Of a DNA stretch of 64,000 nt, positions 34,870 through 43,722 are shown piece after piece (the stretch's first letter is position 1; each line of letters starts with the position of its first letter). The notes beneath the pieces are model-generated. The model saw only the letters and a program-made list of their open reading frames with translations, was not told the origin of the DNA and did no database searches. The stretch is from NCBI GenBank assembly GCA_943788825.1, contig CALSRT010000002.1:62001-126000 (forward strand), in the 5' to 3' direction. A program made the position numbers and the translations under genes. This DNA is from UBA4582 sp002389265. GTDB taxonomy: Bacteria; Pseudomonadota; Gammaproteobacteria; Pseudomonadales; Azotimanducaceae.

Positions 34870-36681
34870 TTACTCTGTGCCGCTGAAGGGGGCTACGCGC
34901 ATGACCTCAGCGATCGTGGTACGACCTGCTGCAATTTTCATAGCACCACTGAGGCGCAGGGTCTTCATCCCCTCACGCATAGCAGACTTACGCAATTTAC
35001 CAGTGTCGGCCCCAACAACGACAAAGGGTTTTATGGTGTCGCTCAAGGGTAATAATTCATAGATGCCTTCTCGACCGAGAAAGCCAGTCTCTCGACATTC
35101 AATACAACCCACCGGTTGATAGGAGACTGTTGGCGGATTCATTTTCCATGGTGCCGTGAGTGCTCGCCAGCCATCAACGTCAGTTTCCGCCGCCACCTTG
35201 CAGTGGGGGCACAAAATTCGCACCAGACGTTGCGCCATCACTCCTAACAGAGTCGCCTTGATCAGATAAGGTGCAATGCCAAGCTCAAGCAAGCGAGTGA
35301 TTGCCGAAGGCGCATCGTTAGTGTGCAGGGTCGAGATCACCAGATGGCCGGTTAGGGCCGCTTGAACTGCCATTTCAGCGGTCTCTAAATCACGAATCTC
35401 ACCCACCATAATAATGTCCGGGTCTTGCCGCAGGAGCGCTCGAACACCGTCGGCGAAATGCAGATCAATATTTGCTTGGACCTGCATCTGATTAAAAGCC
35501 GGCTCAACCATTTCAATAGGATCCTCGATGGTACAGACGTTAACATCCTCTGTGGCCAAGCGTTTCAGACTAGAATACAAGGTCGTCGTCTTACCTGAAC
35601 CTGTGGGTCCGGTCACCAGAACAATACCATTAGAATTCGCAACCATCGACTCCCAACGATCAAAATCTTCGTTCGCCAGCCCGAGTTGCGCGAAAGATTT
35701 CAGAAGAATGTCTGGATCAAAAATCCGCAACACCATTTTTTCGCCAAACGCGGTCGGCAACGTTGACAAGCGCAGCTCGACCTCATGCCCATCTTGAGTT
35801 TTGGTTTTCAAGCGGCCATCTTGGGGACGACGCTTCTCTGCGACGTCCATCCTGCCCAACGTCTTCAAACGACTGGTAACAGCGGTCATGACTGGACTCG
35901 GCAACTCGTAGACCAGATGCAGTACGCCATCAATTCGAAACCGAATTCGACCTTTCTCCCGACGGGGCTCAAGATGGATATCACTGGCTCGCTGGTTGAA
36001 GGCGTAGCCCAACAGCCAATCGACAATATTAATGATGTGAGTGTCGTTGGCCTCCATGGCATCAACATGGCCCAGCTCTAGCATTTGCTCCAGGTTGGTC
36101 AGGGCGCTGAGGCCTTGCACATTAGCTTGACTGACGGATTTTGCCATCTGATAAAACTCAGTGGTATACCGACGAATGTCAGCAGGATTAGCGATGACTC
36201 GCGTCAGCACTTTGCCGGGTTGCGACTGGAGAATCGTTGCTTCCCAACCGGACACGTAGGGTTCGGCTGAGGCAACCACAATCTCGTCTTCAAGCACGGC
36301 AAGGGGCAACACGCCGTGCCGCTTGGCGAATTCTGCCGACATCAAGCGAGTGACAACACTCGAATCGATCTTTAGCGGATCGATCCGCTTGTAGGTTTGT
36401 TTTGAGTGCTCGCAAAGCCACAGGGTGAGCGTTTCCAGGTCAAGGATCTTGCCGGGATTCTTTTGGTCAACGGGCTCTTCCTCGGCAATGAGCTCGAGGG
36501 GGTGCCAATTCAATTGGTGCTTGGCCCGAGACTTCATGCTGATTTTTTCAGCGTCTTCTGAGGAGAGTCGGCCGCCTGCCACTAGGTCGTTAATCACACT
36601 CCGTACATTGAGGCTGATATCCGGTTGCTTGGCTCTGACACCCTTCACGTTCACAAATGATGGCCTCTTAAATTCAATCAA
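34870..36681 (-). CDS. GspE/PilB-family secretion or pilus-assembly ATPase
   Basis: A hexameric motor ATPase of the type II secretion/type IV pilus superfamily. An N-terminal domain of about 200 residues precedes the core. Core motifs are ASDIHLEPR, Walker A TGPTGSGKTTTLYSSL (about residue 365), the Asp box CTIEDPIE, Walker B RQDPDIIMVGEIRD and the His box GHLVISTLHTNDA. A tetracysteine zinc site (CPHC ... CIEC) lies near residues 500-540, as in GspE and PilB. No pilin, GspF or secretin gene is adjacent, so it is an orphan copy. It could drive type IV pili, which would fit with the FimX-type gene 20 kb away, or another secretion system; this is inference. Confidence 0.85.
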   Translation of the reverse strand: MIEFKRPSFVNVKGVRAKQPDISLNVRSVINDLVAGGRLSSEDAEKISMKSRAKHQLNWHPLELIAEEEPVDQKNPGKILDLETLTLWLCEHSKQTYKRIDPLKIDSSVVTRLMSAEFAKRHGVLPLAVLEDEIVVASAEPYVSGWEATILQSQPGKVLTRVIANPADIRRYTTEFYQMAKSVSQANVQGLSALTNLEQMLELGHVDAMEANDTHIINIVDWLLGYAFNQRASDIHLEPRREKGRIRFRIDGVLHLVYELPSPVMTAVTSRLKTLGRMDVAEKRRPQDGRLKTKTQDGHEVELRLSTLPTAFGEKMVLRIFDPDILLKSFAQLGLANEDFDRWESMVANSNGIVLVTGPTGSGKTTTLYSSLKRLATEDVNVCTIEDPIEMVEPAFNQMQVQANIDLHFADGVRALLRQDPDIIMVGEIRDLETAEMAVQAALTGHLVISTLHTNDAPSAITRLLELGIAPYLIKATLLGVMAQRLVRILCPHCKVAAETDVDGWRALTAPWKMNPPTVSYQPVGCIECRETGFLGREGIYELLPLSDTIKPFVVVGADTGKLRKSAMREGMKTLRLSGAMKIAAGRTTIAEVMRVAPFSGTE

Positions 36682-36851
36682 AGACGCGTCGCTGACGCCT
36701 GAGGCAGTAGCTTACCATCTAATCAAATCAGTTTTGGACGCCATATCACGTTTTCCCTACCGCTTGGGCAATCCGAGGATCCAAGTAAAAGAGGGTTTCT
36801 CCAGCCCGCCAACTTGCTACACTGGACGCCACGTTTTCAGACTAATTTGCT

Positions 36852-38009
36852 ATGCCTGGCCTAAAGACACCGAAGCTGAAATCCATGGTTGCTGAACTGA
36901 TTGCTCTGCCTAGCGTCAGTAGCACGCTGCCCCAATTTGACCAGAGTAACCTCGCGGTGATTCATACCTTGGCAAACTGGCTCGAGCCCCTGGGTTTCGA
37001 TATCCGCATCGTGCCTGTCAACGGCCATCCGGGGAAGTCCAACCTGATTGCTACCCGCGGCGTCGGCAGCGGCGGCTTGGTGTTGTCCGGACACACAGAC
37101 ACGGTGCCACTGGATGCGGACCTGTGGGCCAGCGATCCCTTCACCTTGACTGAAATCAATGATCGCTGGTACGGCTTGGGCACCTGCGATATGAAAAGTT
37201 TCTTTGCGCTGGCTATCGCCGCGCTCGAGCCTCTGCTCGATCAAGAATTTACTCGCCCCTTGACCATCATCGGGACCGCCGATGAAGAATCGTCAATGAG
37301 TGGCGCTCGAGCGCTGACCGCGGCTGATATCTGCGGCGCGCGCTACGCGATCATCGGCGAACCAACGGAGCTACAGCCGGTTTACAAGCACAAAGGCATT
37401 ATGATGCTGTCCTTGAAAATCCAGGGAGCTTCGGGCCACTCTTCGAACCCAGCCCTTGGCGCTAACGCTATTGATGGCAGTGGCATCGTCATTGAACAAC
37501 TGCTCAAGTTCCGCCAGGAACTGGCCAATCGTTATCAGGACCCTGGCTTCACGGTGGCCTCACCTACGCTCAATCTGGGATGTATTCACGGCGGCGATAA
37601 CCCGAACAGAATTTGCGATCACGTAGACATGGCCTTCGACGTACGGGTCTTACCCGGCATGGATAACACCAACATCATGACTGAGATAGAGAGTCGCCTG
37701 ACACCCTTACTGGCGGATCAAGGCTTGAGTATGAGCCTCGAACTATTTCACGATTCCCTGCCGCCGTTTCAAACGGAAGGTGACGAATTGCTTGCAGCAA
37801 CCCGCGAGTTGACTGGCTGCGAACCTAAAACCGTGGCCTTTGCCACAGAGGCGCCGTTCTTGTCCAAGCTCGGCATGCAAACCGTCGTGCTCGGGCCTGG
37901 CTCTATAGACCAGGCCCATCAGCCCAATGAGTTTGTGGAACTCAGGCAAATTGAGCCAACAATTGCTATACTGCGCGGCCTTATAGCCAAGCACTGCTGC
38001 AGCGAGTAA
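36852..38009 (+). CDS. argE: Acetylornithine deacetylase
   Basis: ArgE hydrolyses N-acetylornithine to ornithine in arginine synthesis. It is an M20 metallohydrolase: LSGHTDTVPLD holds the first metal His and catalytic Asp, GLGTCDMKSF the bridging Asp, TADEESSMSGA the general-base Glu, and IGEPTEL and the C-terminal GPGSIDQAHQPNEFV further ligands. It is 385 residues. The next gene on the same strand, 71 nt on, is argA, so this is an arginine-synthesis pair with both the linear-pathway deacetylase and the first enzyme. Confidence 0.96.
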   Translation: MPGLKTPKLKSMVAELIALPSVSSTLPQFDQSNLAVIHTLANWLEPLGFDIRIVPVNGHPGKSNLIATRGVGSGGLVLSGHTDTVPLDADLWASDPFTLTEINDRWYGLGTCDMKSFFALAIAALEPLLDQEFTRPLTIIGTADEESSMSGARALTAADICGARYAIIGEPTELQPVYKHKGIMMLSLKIQGASGHSSNPALGANAIDGSGIVIEQLLKFRQELANRYQDPGFTVASPTLNLGCIHGGDNPNRICDHVDMAFDVRVLPGMDNTNIMTEIESRLTPLLADQGLSMSLELFHDSLPPFQTEGDELLAATRELTGCEPKTVAFATEAPFLSKLGMQTVVLGPGSIDQAHQPNEFVELRQIEPTIAILRGLIAKHCCSE

Positions 38010-38080
38010 GTCGCTGCCGAACATCAAATGCTTGAGGGCAAGACAATTAATACTGATTTTTATCCTGGTAATTGCGCAGA

Positions 38081-39367
38081 ATGAACGACACACAACAACA
38101 TGTAAAATGGTTCAGGGACTCATCCCCCTATATCAACGCGCACCGAGGAAAAACCTTTGTCCTGCACCTCGACGGTGAAGCAATCGATCACCCAAATTTC
38201 AGCAATATTATCGGCGACATTGTCCTGCTCCACAGCCTCGGCGTGAAACTGGTCGTGGTGCATGGCGCAGCACCACAAATCGAGCGACAGCTGGCGGCCA
38301 ACGGTGCCACTAGTGAGTTTGTTAACAAGGTTCGAGTAACCACCCCGGACATACTACCGCTGGTGCAGCAAGCCGTGGGAACCCTGCGCTCTGATATCGA
38401 GGCGCGCTTATCCATGGGCTTGATCAACTCACCGCAGCATGGCGCTGAGATGTTGGTTATTTCCGGTAACTTTATTCGAGCCAAGCCACTGGGCGTTATC
38501 GACGGAATTGACTACCACAACACCGGCATTGTCAGAAAAGTCAACACGAAGGCTATTCGCCAACAGCTTGACTCAGGTGCAACACTGTTAATTTCACCCT
38601 TAGGTTATTCACTCTCCGGAGAAATATTTAACGCCAACTCAACCCAGGTTGCCACGGAAGTTGCGACTGCACTGATGGCAGAGAAGCTGATTTTCTTTAC
38701 AGACCAAGGCCTGCGCGACGCCGAGGGCTCAGTCATCAGCGAATTACAGCTCGATGACATTGACGAATCTTCACTCGACACCTACTCGCCGTTACGCCTG
38801 TCGAAGGCCGCCTGCTTACGGGGAGTCGCTCGCTGTCATTTGATCAGCTACACCGAAGATGGAGCCGCGCTCGAGGAGTTATTCACTCGAGATGGCACTG
38901 GCACACAAATCAGCCGTGTCAGCTATGAGCAAATTAGGCCCGCAGGGGCGAATGATGTTGCGGCTATTATTGAGCTTATCGCCCCCCTGGAAGAACAAGG
39001 AATTCTAGTCCGGCGCTCGCGAGAGTTGCTGGAATCTGAAGTACACCATTTCACAGTCATCGAGCGCGATGGCATGATCGTCAGCTGCGCCGCACTATAC
39101 CCTTTCGAGACCAAGGGAGAACTCGCTTGCCTGGTGACCCATCCAGAATACCGAGACAACGACCGAGGTGAGTTACTGCTTGAAAAAATTCAGCAACTCG
39201 CGACTGCCCAGGGACTGGAAGCATTGTTTGTACTGACGACCCATTCCACCCACTGGTTTGTTGAACGGGGGTTTCGCCCGGTCAACCTGCAGGACTTGCC
39301 ACCTTCCAGGCAATCCCTTTACAACTACCAGCGAAATTCAAAATTACTGGAAAAACCGCTGCCTTAA
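38081..39367 (+). CDS. argA: Amino-acid N-acetyltransferase (N-acetylglutamate synthase)
   Basis: ArgA acetylates glutamate, the committed step of arginine synthesis, usually feedback-inhibited by arginine. The N-terminal amino-acid-kinase-like domain (about residues 15-275) begins with FRDSSPYINAHRGKTFVLHL and has VVVHGAAPQIERQL. The C-terminal GNAT domain (about 285-428) has LVTHPEYRDNDRGELLLEKI, the acetyl-CoA site. The ATG at 38081 gives the conserved N-terminus (428 residues); a TTG three codons upstream also opens the frame. It follows argE and precedes ilvD by 26 nt. Confidence 0.96.
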   Translation: MNDTQQHVKWFRDSSPYINAHRGKTFVLHLDGEAIDHPNFSNIIGDIVLLHSLGVKLVVVHGAAPQIERQLAANGATSEFVNKVRVTTPDILPLVQQAVGTLRSDIEARLSMGLINSPQHGAEMLVISGNFIRAKPLGVIDGIDYHNTGIVRKVNTKAIRQQLDSGATLLISPLGYSLSGEIFNANSTQVATEVATALMAEKLIFFTDQGLRDAEGSVISELQLDDIDESSLDTYSPLRLSKAACLRGVARCHLISYTEDGAALEELFTRDGTGTQISRVSYEQIRPAGANDVAAIIELIAPLEEQGILVRRSRELLESEVHHFTVIERDGMIVSCAALYPFETKGELACLVTHPEYRDNDRGELLLEKIQQLATAQGLEALFVLTTHSTHWFVERGFRPVNLQDLPPSRQSLYNYQRNSKLLEKPLP

Positions 39368-39393
39368 AACAGCCGCGACGAGGAGCTATAACA

Positions 39394-41238
39394 ATGCCCA
39401 CTTACAGATCCAAGACTTCAACCCATGGCCGCAATATGGCCGGCGCACGAGCCCTATGGCGCGCGACAGGCATGACTGACGGCGATTTCGAGAAACCCAT
39501 TATTGCCATCGCTAATTCCTTCACCCAGTTTGTGCCTGGCCACGTGCACCTCAAGGATATGGGCCAGTTGGTCGCTCGGGAAATCGAGAAAGCTGGCGGC
39601 GTTGCCAAGGAATTTAATACCATCGCCGTAGACGACGGCATCGCTATGGGTCACGACGGGATGCTCTATAGCTTGCCATCTCGGGATATTATCGCTGACT
39701 CCATCGAATATATGGTTAACGCCCACTGCGCTGATGCCCTCGTCTGCATCTCTAACTGCGACAAGATCACACCGGGGATGCTCAACGCCGCCTTGCGTCT
39801 GAACATTCCTACCATCTTTGTCTCCGGCGGTCCCATGGAGGCCGGTCGAACCAAGCTGGCAAATCATCATACGAATCTGATTCACGCCATTGTGGTCGCC
39901 GCGGACGAGCAATTTACCGATAGCGAGGTGGATGAATACGAACGCTCAGCTTGCCCAACCTGCGGTTCGTGCTCAGGCATGTTTACCGCGAATTCAATGA
40001 ACTGCCTGACCGAGGCTCTGGGCCTGTCACTGCCTGGCAACGGCTCCATGCTCGCCACCCACGCGGATCGTGAGCAGCTGTTTCTGCAAGCAGGTCGTAC
40101 GATAGTGGACCTTGCTCGCCAGCATTACGAACATGACGATGACTCCGTCTTGCCGCGACAGATAGCCAACCGTACGGCCTTTGAAAATGCCATGACGCTG
40201 GATATCGCCATGGGCGGCTCCACTAATACCATCCTGCATTTACTGGCGGCCGCCCAAGAAGGTGAGATCGACTTCACCCTCGCTGATATCGACCGCTTGT
40301 CTCGAGGAGTGCCGAACCTGTGCAAGGTAGCACCAGCAATTGATACTTATCATATGGAAGACGTTCATCGAGCCGGTGGCGTCATGGCAATTCTGGGTGA
40401 GCTCGACCGTGGCGGCCTGCTCGACACGTCCGTCAAAAATGTCCATAGCGCCAGCCTCGCCGAGACTTTGAAAAAGTGGGATGTGGCCGTCAGTCAGTCA
40501 CAAGAAGTGCAGACTTTCTATCGCGCCGGCCCCGCGGGTATTCCAACTCAAACCGCCTTCAGCCAAGCGACGCGCTACGACACCCTGGACGTTGACCGAT
40601 CCAATGGCTGCGTTCGGGACATGGCTCATGCCTACAGCACAGAAGGCGGACTCGCTGTCTTGTTCGGCAACATTGCCGTCAACGGTTGCATCGTCAAAAC
40701 TGCCGGCGTCGAGGAAAAGAATTGGGTATTTGATGGACCAGCCAGAGTTTTCGAAAGCCAGGACTCTGCGGTGGCCGCGATTTTGGACGACGACATCAAA
40801 GAAGGCGATGTGGTTGTGATTCGGTACGAGGGACCCAAGGGTGGACCGGGCATGCAAGAAATGCTCTACCCTACCAGTTACTTGAAATCTAAGGGCCTCG
40901 GCGCTGCCTGCGCCTTATTGACCGACGGCCGTTTTTCCGGCGGCACCTCGGGCTTATCCATCGGCCACGCATCGCCTGAAGCAGCGCAGGGTGGCGCCAT
41001 AGCGCTAGTTGAAGAAGGCGATAATATTCAGATCGACATTCCAGCTCGACGAGTACACTTGAATATCAGCGATGCGGAACTTGAGCAACGCCGAGTCGCC
41101 ATGGATGGTCGCGGCAAACTCGCCTGGAAACCCACAGAACACCGCACTCGCGTGGTCTCAGCGGCACTCAAGGCGTATGCGGCACTCACCACCAGCGCCG
41201 ACAAAGGCGCGGTGCGAGATTTGGATCAGCTGGACTAG
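39394..41238 (+). CDS. ilvD: Dihydroxy-acid dehydratase
   Basis: IlvD dehydrates dihydroxy acids to the keto acids of valine and isoleucine. The iron-sulfur ligands are visible: CISNCDKITPGMLNA and ACPTCGSCSGMFTANSMNC. The C-terminal block is LTDGRFSGGTSGLSIGHASP. The 614-residue length suits the E. coli-type enzyme. A good ribosome-binding site (AGGAG) precedes the ATG. It probably shares a transcript with argE-argA and converges on hemE with a 4-bp overlap. Threonine deaminase (ilvA) is encoded elsewhere in the window. Confidence 0.98.
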   Translation: MPTYRSKTSTHGRNMAGARALWRATGMTDGDFEKPIIAIANSFTQFVPGHVHLKDMGQLVAREIEKAGGVAKEFNTIAVDDGIAMGHDGMLYSLPSRDIIADSIEYMVNAHCADALVCISNCDKITPGMLNAALRLNIPTIFVSGGPMEAGRTKLANHHTNLIHAIVVAADEQFTDSEVDEYERSACPTCGSCSGMFTANSMNCLTEALGLSLPGNGSMLATHADREQLFLQAGRTIVDLARQHYEHDDDSVLPRQIANRTAFENAMTLDIAMGGSTNTILHLLAAAQEGEIDFTLADIDRLSRGVPNLCKVAPAIDTYHMEDVHRAGGVMAILGELDRGGLLDTSVKNVHSASLAETLKKWDVAVSQSQEVQTFYRAGPAGIPTQTAFSQATRYDTLDVDRSNGCVRDMAHAYSTEGGLAVLFGNIAVNGCIVKTAGVEEKNWVFDGPARVFESQDSAVAAILDDDIKEGDVVVIRYEGPKGGPGMQEMLYPTSYLKSKGLGAACALLTDGRFSGGTSGLSIGHASPEAAQGGAIALVEEGDNIQIDIPARRVHLNISDAELEQRRVAMDGRGKLAWKPTEHRTRVVSAALKAYAALTTSADKGAVRDLDQLD

Positions 41239-42269
41239 ACCGGATACTGGTGGACAAAGTCCACCAGCGCCTTAACGTTGTCGACGGGGGTTTCAGGGAT
41301 GATACCGTGGCCCAGATTGAAAATATGGCCAGGTTTGCCATCGACTTCGGCCAAGACTTCGCCCGCCTTACGCTCCACCGACGCGCGATCTGCGCACAGA
41401 ATAATCGGGTCCATATTGCCCTGAACTGCTTTAACCCCAGTTTGCTCCCAGGTTTCACGCAGTGGCGTACGCCAGTCAAGGGCCAGCACGTCACCACCAG
41501 CCTTGGCCATCAAGGGTGCCAGCGCCGGATTGCCGGTGCCAAAATGGATGACCGGCACCTTGCCTGAAATGGCCGTCATCAAGCGCTCTGTGTGAACATA
41601 AACATATTCGAGATAATCTACCGGCGAGAGACAACCCACCCAGCTGTCAAACAGCTGAACCGCCTGCACACCACTATCAATCTGGTAATTCATGTAGTCG
41701 ATAACTGCATCCGTGATTTTTGTCATCAGCGTGTGCCAGGCGCCGGTGTCGCCATACATCATCTGCTTCACGTGAATATAGTTACGCGAGCCTTTGCCTT
41801 CGATGGCATAGGAAGCCAAGGTAAAGGGCGCACCGCCGAAGCCGATGAGCGGAATATTGGCGGGCAATTCAGCCCGGATCAATTTAATCACTTCATCGAT
41901 ATATGGCATGGTGTCTTTTGACGGGTCGATACGCAACGCATCAATGTCAGCATGGCTTCGAACCGGATTTTCAAACTGCGGCCCCACCCCCGGAATATAG
42001 TCCAGGACCAGACCCATGGGCTCAAGAATAGGCAGTAAATCTGCAAACATAATAGCGGCATCGACACCGAGAATTCGCTGCGCATCACAGGTCACCTTGG
42101 CCGCCAGCGCAGGCGTCTTGAAAAAATCCAGACTCGGCGTATTACCTTTCACCTGATGGTATTCCGGCATATAGCGGCCGGCCTGACGATTCAGCCAAAT
42201 CGGGGTGTAGTCGGTTTTCTCACCGCGGCAAGCCTTGAGAAAGGCTGAGTTATAGAGTGCATCAGTCAT
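41235..42269 (-). CDS. hemE: Uroporphyrinogen decarboxylase
   Basis: HemE decarboxylates uroporphyrinogen III to coproporphyrinogen III in haem synthesis. The N-terminal signature PIWLNRQAGRYMPEYH (active-site Arg residues), MFADLLPILEPMGL with its catalytic Asp, and GFGGAPFTLASYAIEGKGS are all present, and the C-terminus ends with FNLGHGIIPETPVDNV. It is 344 residues, of normal length. It stands between the convergent ilvD gene and the upstream cyclase gene on the same strand (78 nt away). Confidence 0.98.
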   Translation of the reverse strand: MTDALYNSAFLKACRGEKTDYTPIWLNRQAGRYMPEYHQVKGNTPSLDFFKTPALAAKVTCDAQRILGVDAAIMFADLLPILEPMGLVLDYIPGVGPQFENPVRSHADIDALRIDPSKDTMPYIDEVIKLIRAELPANIPLIGFGGAPFTLASYAIEGKGSRNYIHVKQMMYGDTGAWHTLMTKITDAVIDYMNYQIDSGVQAVQLFDSWVGCLSPVDYLEYVYVHTERLMTAISGKVPVIHFGTGNPALAPLMAKAGGDVLALDWRTPLRETWEQTGVKAVQGNMDPIILCADRASVERKAGEVLAEVDGKPGHIFNLGHGIIPETPVDNVKALVDFVHQYPV

Positions 42270-42347
42270 GGAATTATCGCCGAGTTATTTCAAATGGTAG
42301 AGTATACAGCAAGCTCGATAGCTATGGATCAGGGAGACAACGATTAC

Positions 42348-43613
42348 CTAGTAAGTCTCTCCACTGGGCGCAACTGACCCCGTCACCCGACCGACGACCT
42401 GATAGGCATCGATATCCCGCTGAATACCGCGTAATTTGATCCTTGTGCCAGCTTGGCATTGCAGGTCAGCACTCACCAGCGCAAACGTCTCGCCGGAAAT
42501 CAGGATCCCATCGCGCACGGCCTTGCCCTCCAAACGGCTGGCGATGTTCACGGTACTACCGATCGCCGTATAGTCCAGTCGCTGGGCAGAACCAAAATTA
42601 CCCACCGCACAGTCACCCGTATGGATTCCAATCCGGCTATGTACGTCGCTATAGATTCCTTCTGCGCACCAGCGACGGCGTAACTCAGCCAGATTATCTT
42701 GCATCGCCAGCGCCATCTCGACGCAGGCCAGCGCGTCACCTCGTCGCCCCTTCGACGTCGGGTCGCCAAAAAATATCATGATGCCGTCGCCCATAAATTT
42801 GTCGATAGTACCGCCAAACTCCAAGGCCACACCGGCCATCGCATTTAGGTAGTCATTGAGTAACCGAGTCACCGTCTCTTCAGCCAGCCTATCCATTAAG
42901 GCAGTAAACCCTTCGATATCAGCAAAGCATACGCTCAGACAGCGACGGCGGGTGACTTCAAGATCATCATTGATCATACCTTGGTAGAGCTGTGGCGAAA
43001 CATACCGCTGCAGGCGCATGGATAGGTCGTCGATTTTAGCCTGGTAGGCCGCCAACTGTTTACGCCCCTGCCCCAGATGATGGCTCACCTTAAAACCTAA
43101 AGCAGCGGCAGTGGCGCTGTACGTGAGGATAAACAAGCCACTCAGCCAGGTTTTGAGCAGATTTTCTTCAGGCTCAACAGCAGCTATCCGGTCGGTGCCA
43201 GCCAAACTCAGCCAGCCGTAACCAGCCAGCGTCGTCACCCCTAGGAGCATCAAATTCAGCCACAAGCCGCGCACTGCCGCAATAAGCAGAATACTCATCA
43301 CCAGGGCCGCCACAAAACTGACCGTCGCCAGAAAATGAAATTGGTTAGCAACCACCAACATGCCCACGAGCACGGCATCGAACCGCAGCGATGCTTGAGC
43401 GCCCAAGGTCGAGTTAGCATAGCGGCCAGTGAGATAATAGGCCAGGTGGGGATAGGCAATTAATAACAACAGAAAGACAAGAACGCCCAGCTCAAGGAGA
43501 CCGGCTTGCAGATAATCACTGGCCGTCACCAGCGCGGCGAGCAGATAAGCGATGACCCGCGGCAGGTAGATCGCCCGGATCAGATAATGGGTTAACTCAA
43601 TCGACTGGCGCAT
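42348..43613 (-). CDS. cyaB: Membrane-bound class III adenylate cyclase with MASE2 sensor (CyaB type)
   Basis: This is probably a cAMP-forming enzyme. About 190 N-terminal residues form several transmembrane helices beginning LIRAIYLPRVIAYLLAAL, as in the MASE2 sensor domain. The C-terminal cyclase domain has the metal-binding FADIEGFT and GDGIMIFFG, the adenine-selecting Lys in TIDKFMGD and Asp in RLDYTAIG, and NIASRLE for the transition state. Because all key residues are present, activity is likely and ATP is the expected substrate. P. aeruginosa CyaB has the same build and acts through Vfr; that link is inferred. The ATG at 43613 is preferred to a GTG six codons earlier. Confidence 0.85.
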   Translation of the reverse strand: MRQSIELTHYLIRAIYLPRVIAYLLAALVTASDYLQAGLLELGVLVFLLLLIAYPHLAYYLTGRYANSTLGAQASLRFDAVLVGMLVVANQFHFLATVSFVAALVMSILLIAAVRGLWLNLMLLGVTTLAGYGWLSLAGTDRIAAVEPEENLLKTWLSGLFILTYSATAAALGFKVSHHLGQGRKQLAAYQAKIDDLSMRLQRYVSPQLYQGMINDDLEVTRRRCLSVCFADIEGFTALMDRLAEETVTRLLNDYLNAMAGVALEFGGTIDKFMGDGIMIFFGDPTSKGRRGDALACVEMALAMQDNLAELRRRWCAEGIYSDVHSRIGIHTGDCAVGNFGSAQRLDYTAIGSTVNIASRLEGKAVRDGILISGETFALVSADLQCQAGTRIKLRGIQRDIDAYQVVGRVTGSVAPSGETY

Positions 43614-43722
43614 GGGGCCATGATCGCCCACCAGGGGTGCGGTACTAAGAGGCCACGACCCGCGATCTCGCCATCAATCGGCGTCATGACCTGTGCGATA
43701 ATACCGAAGTATGTACCTCGAA

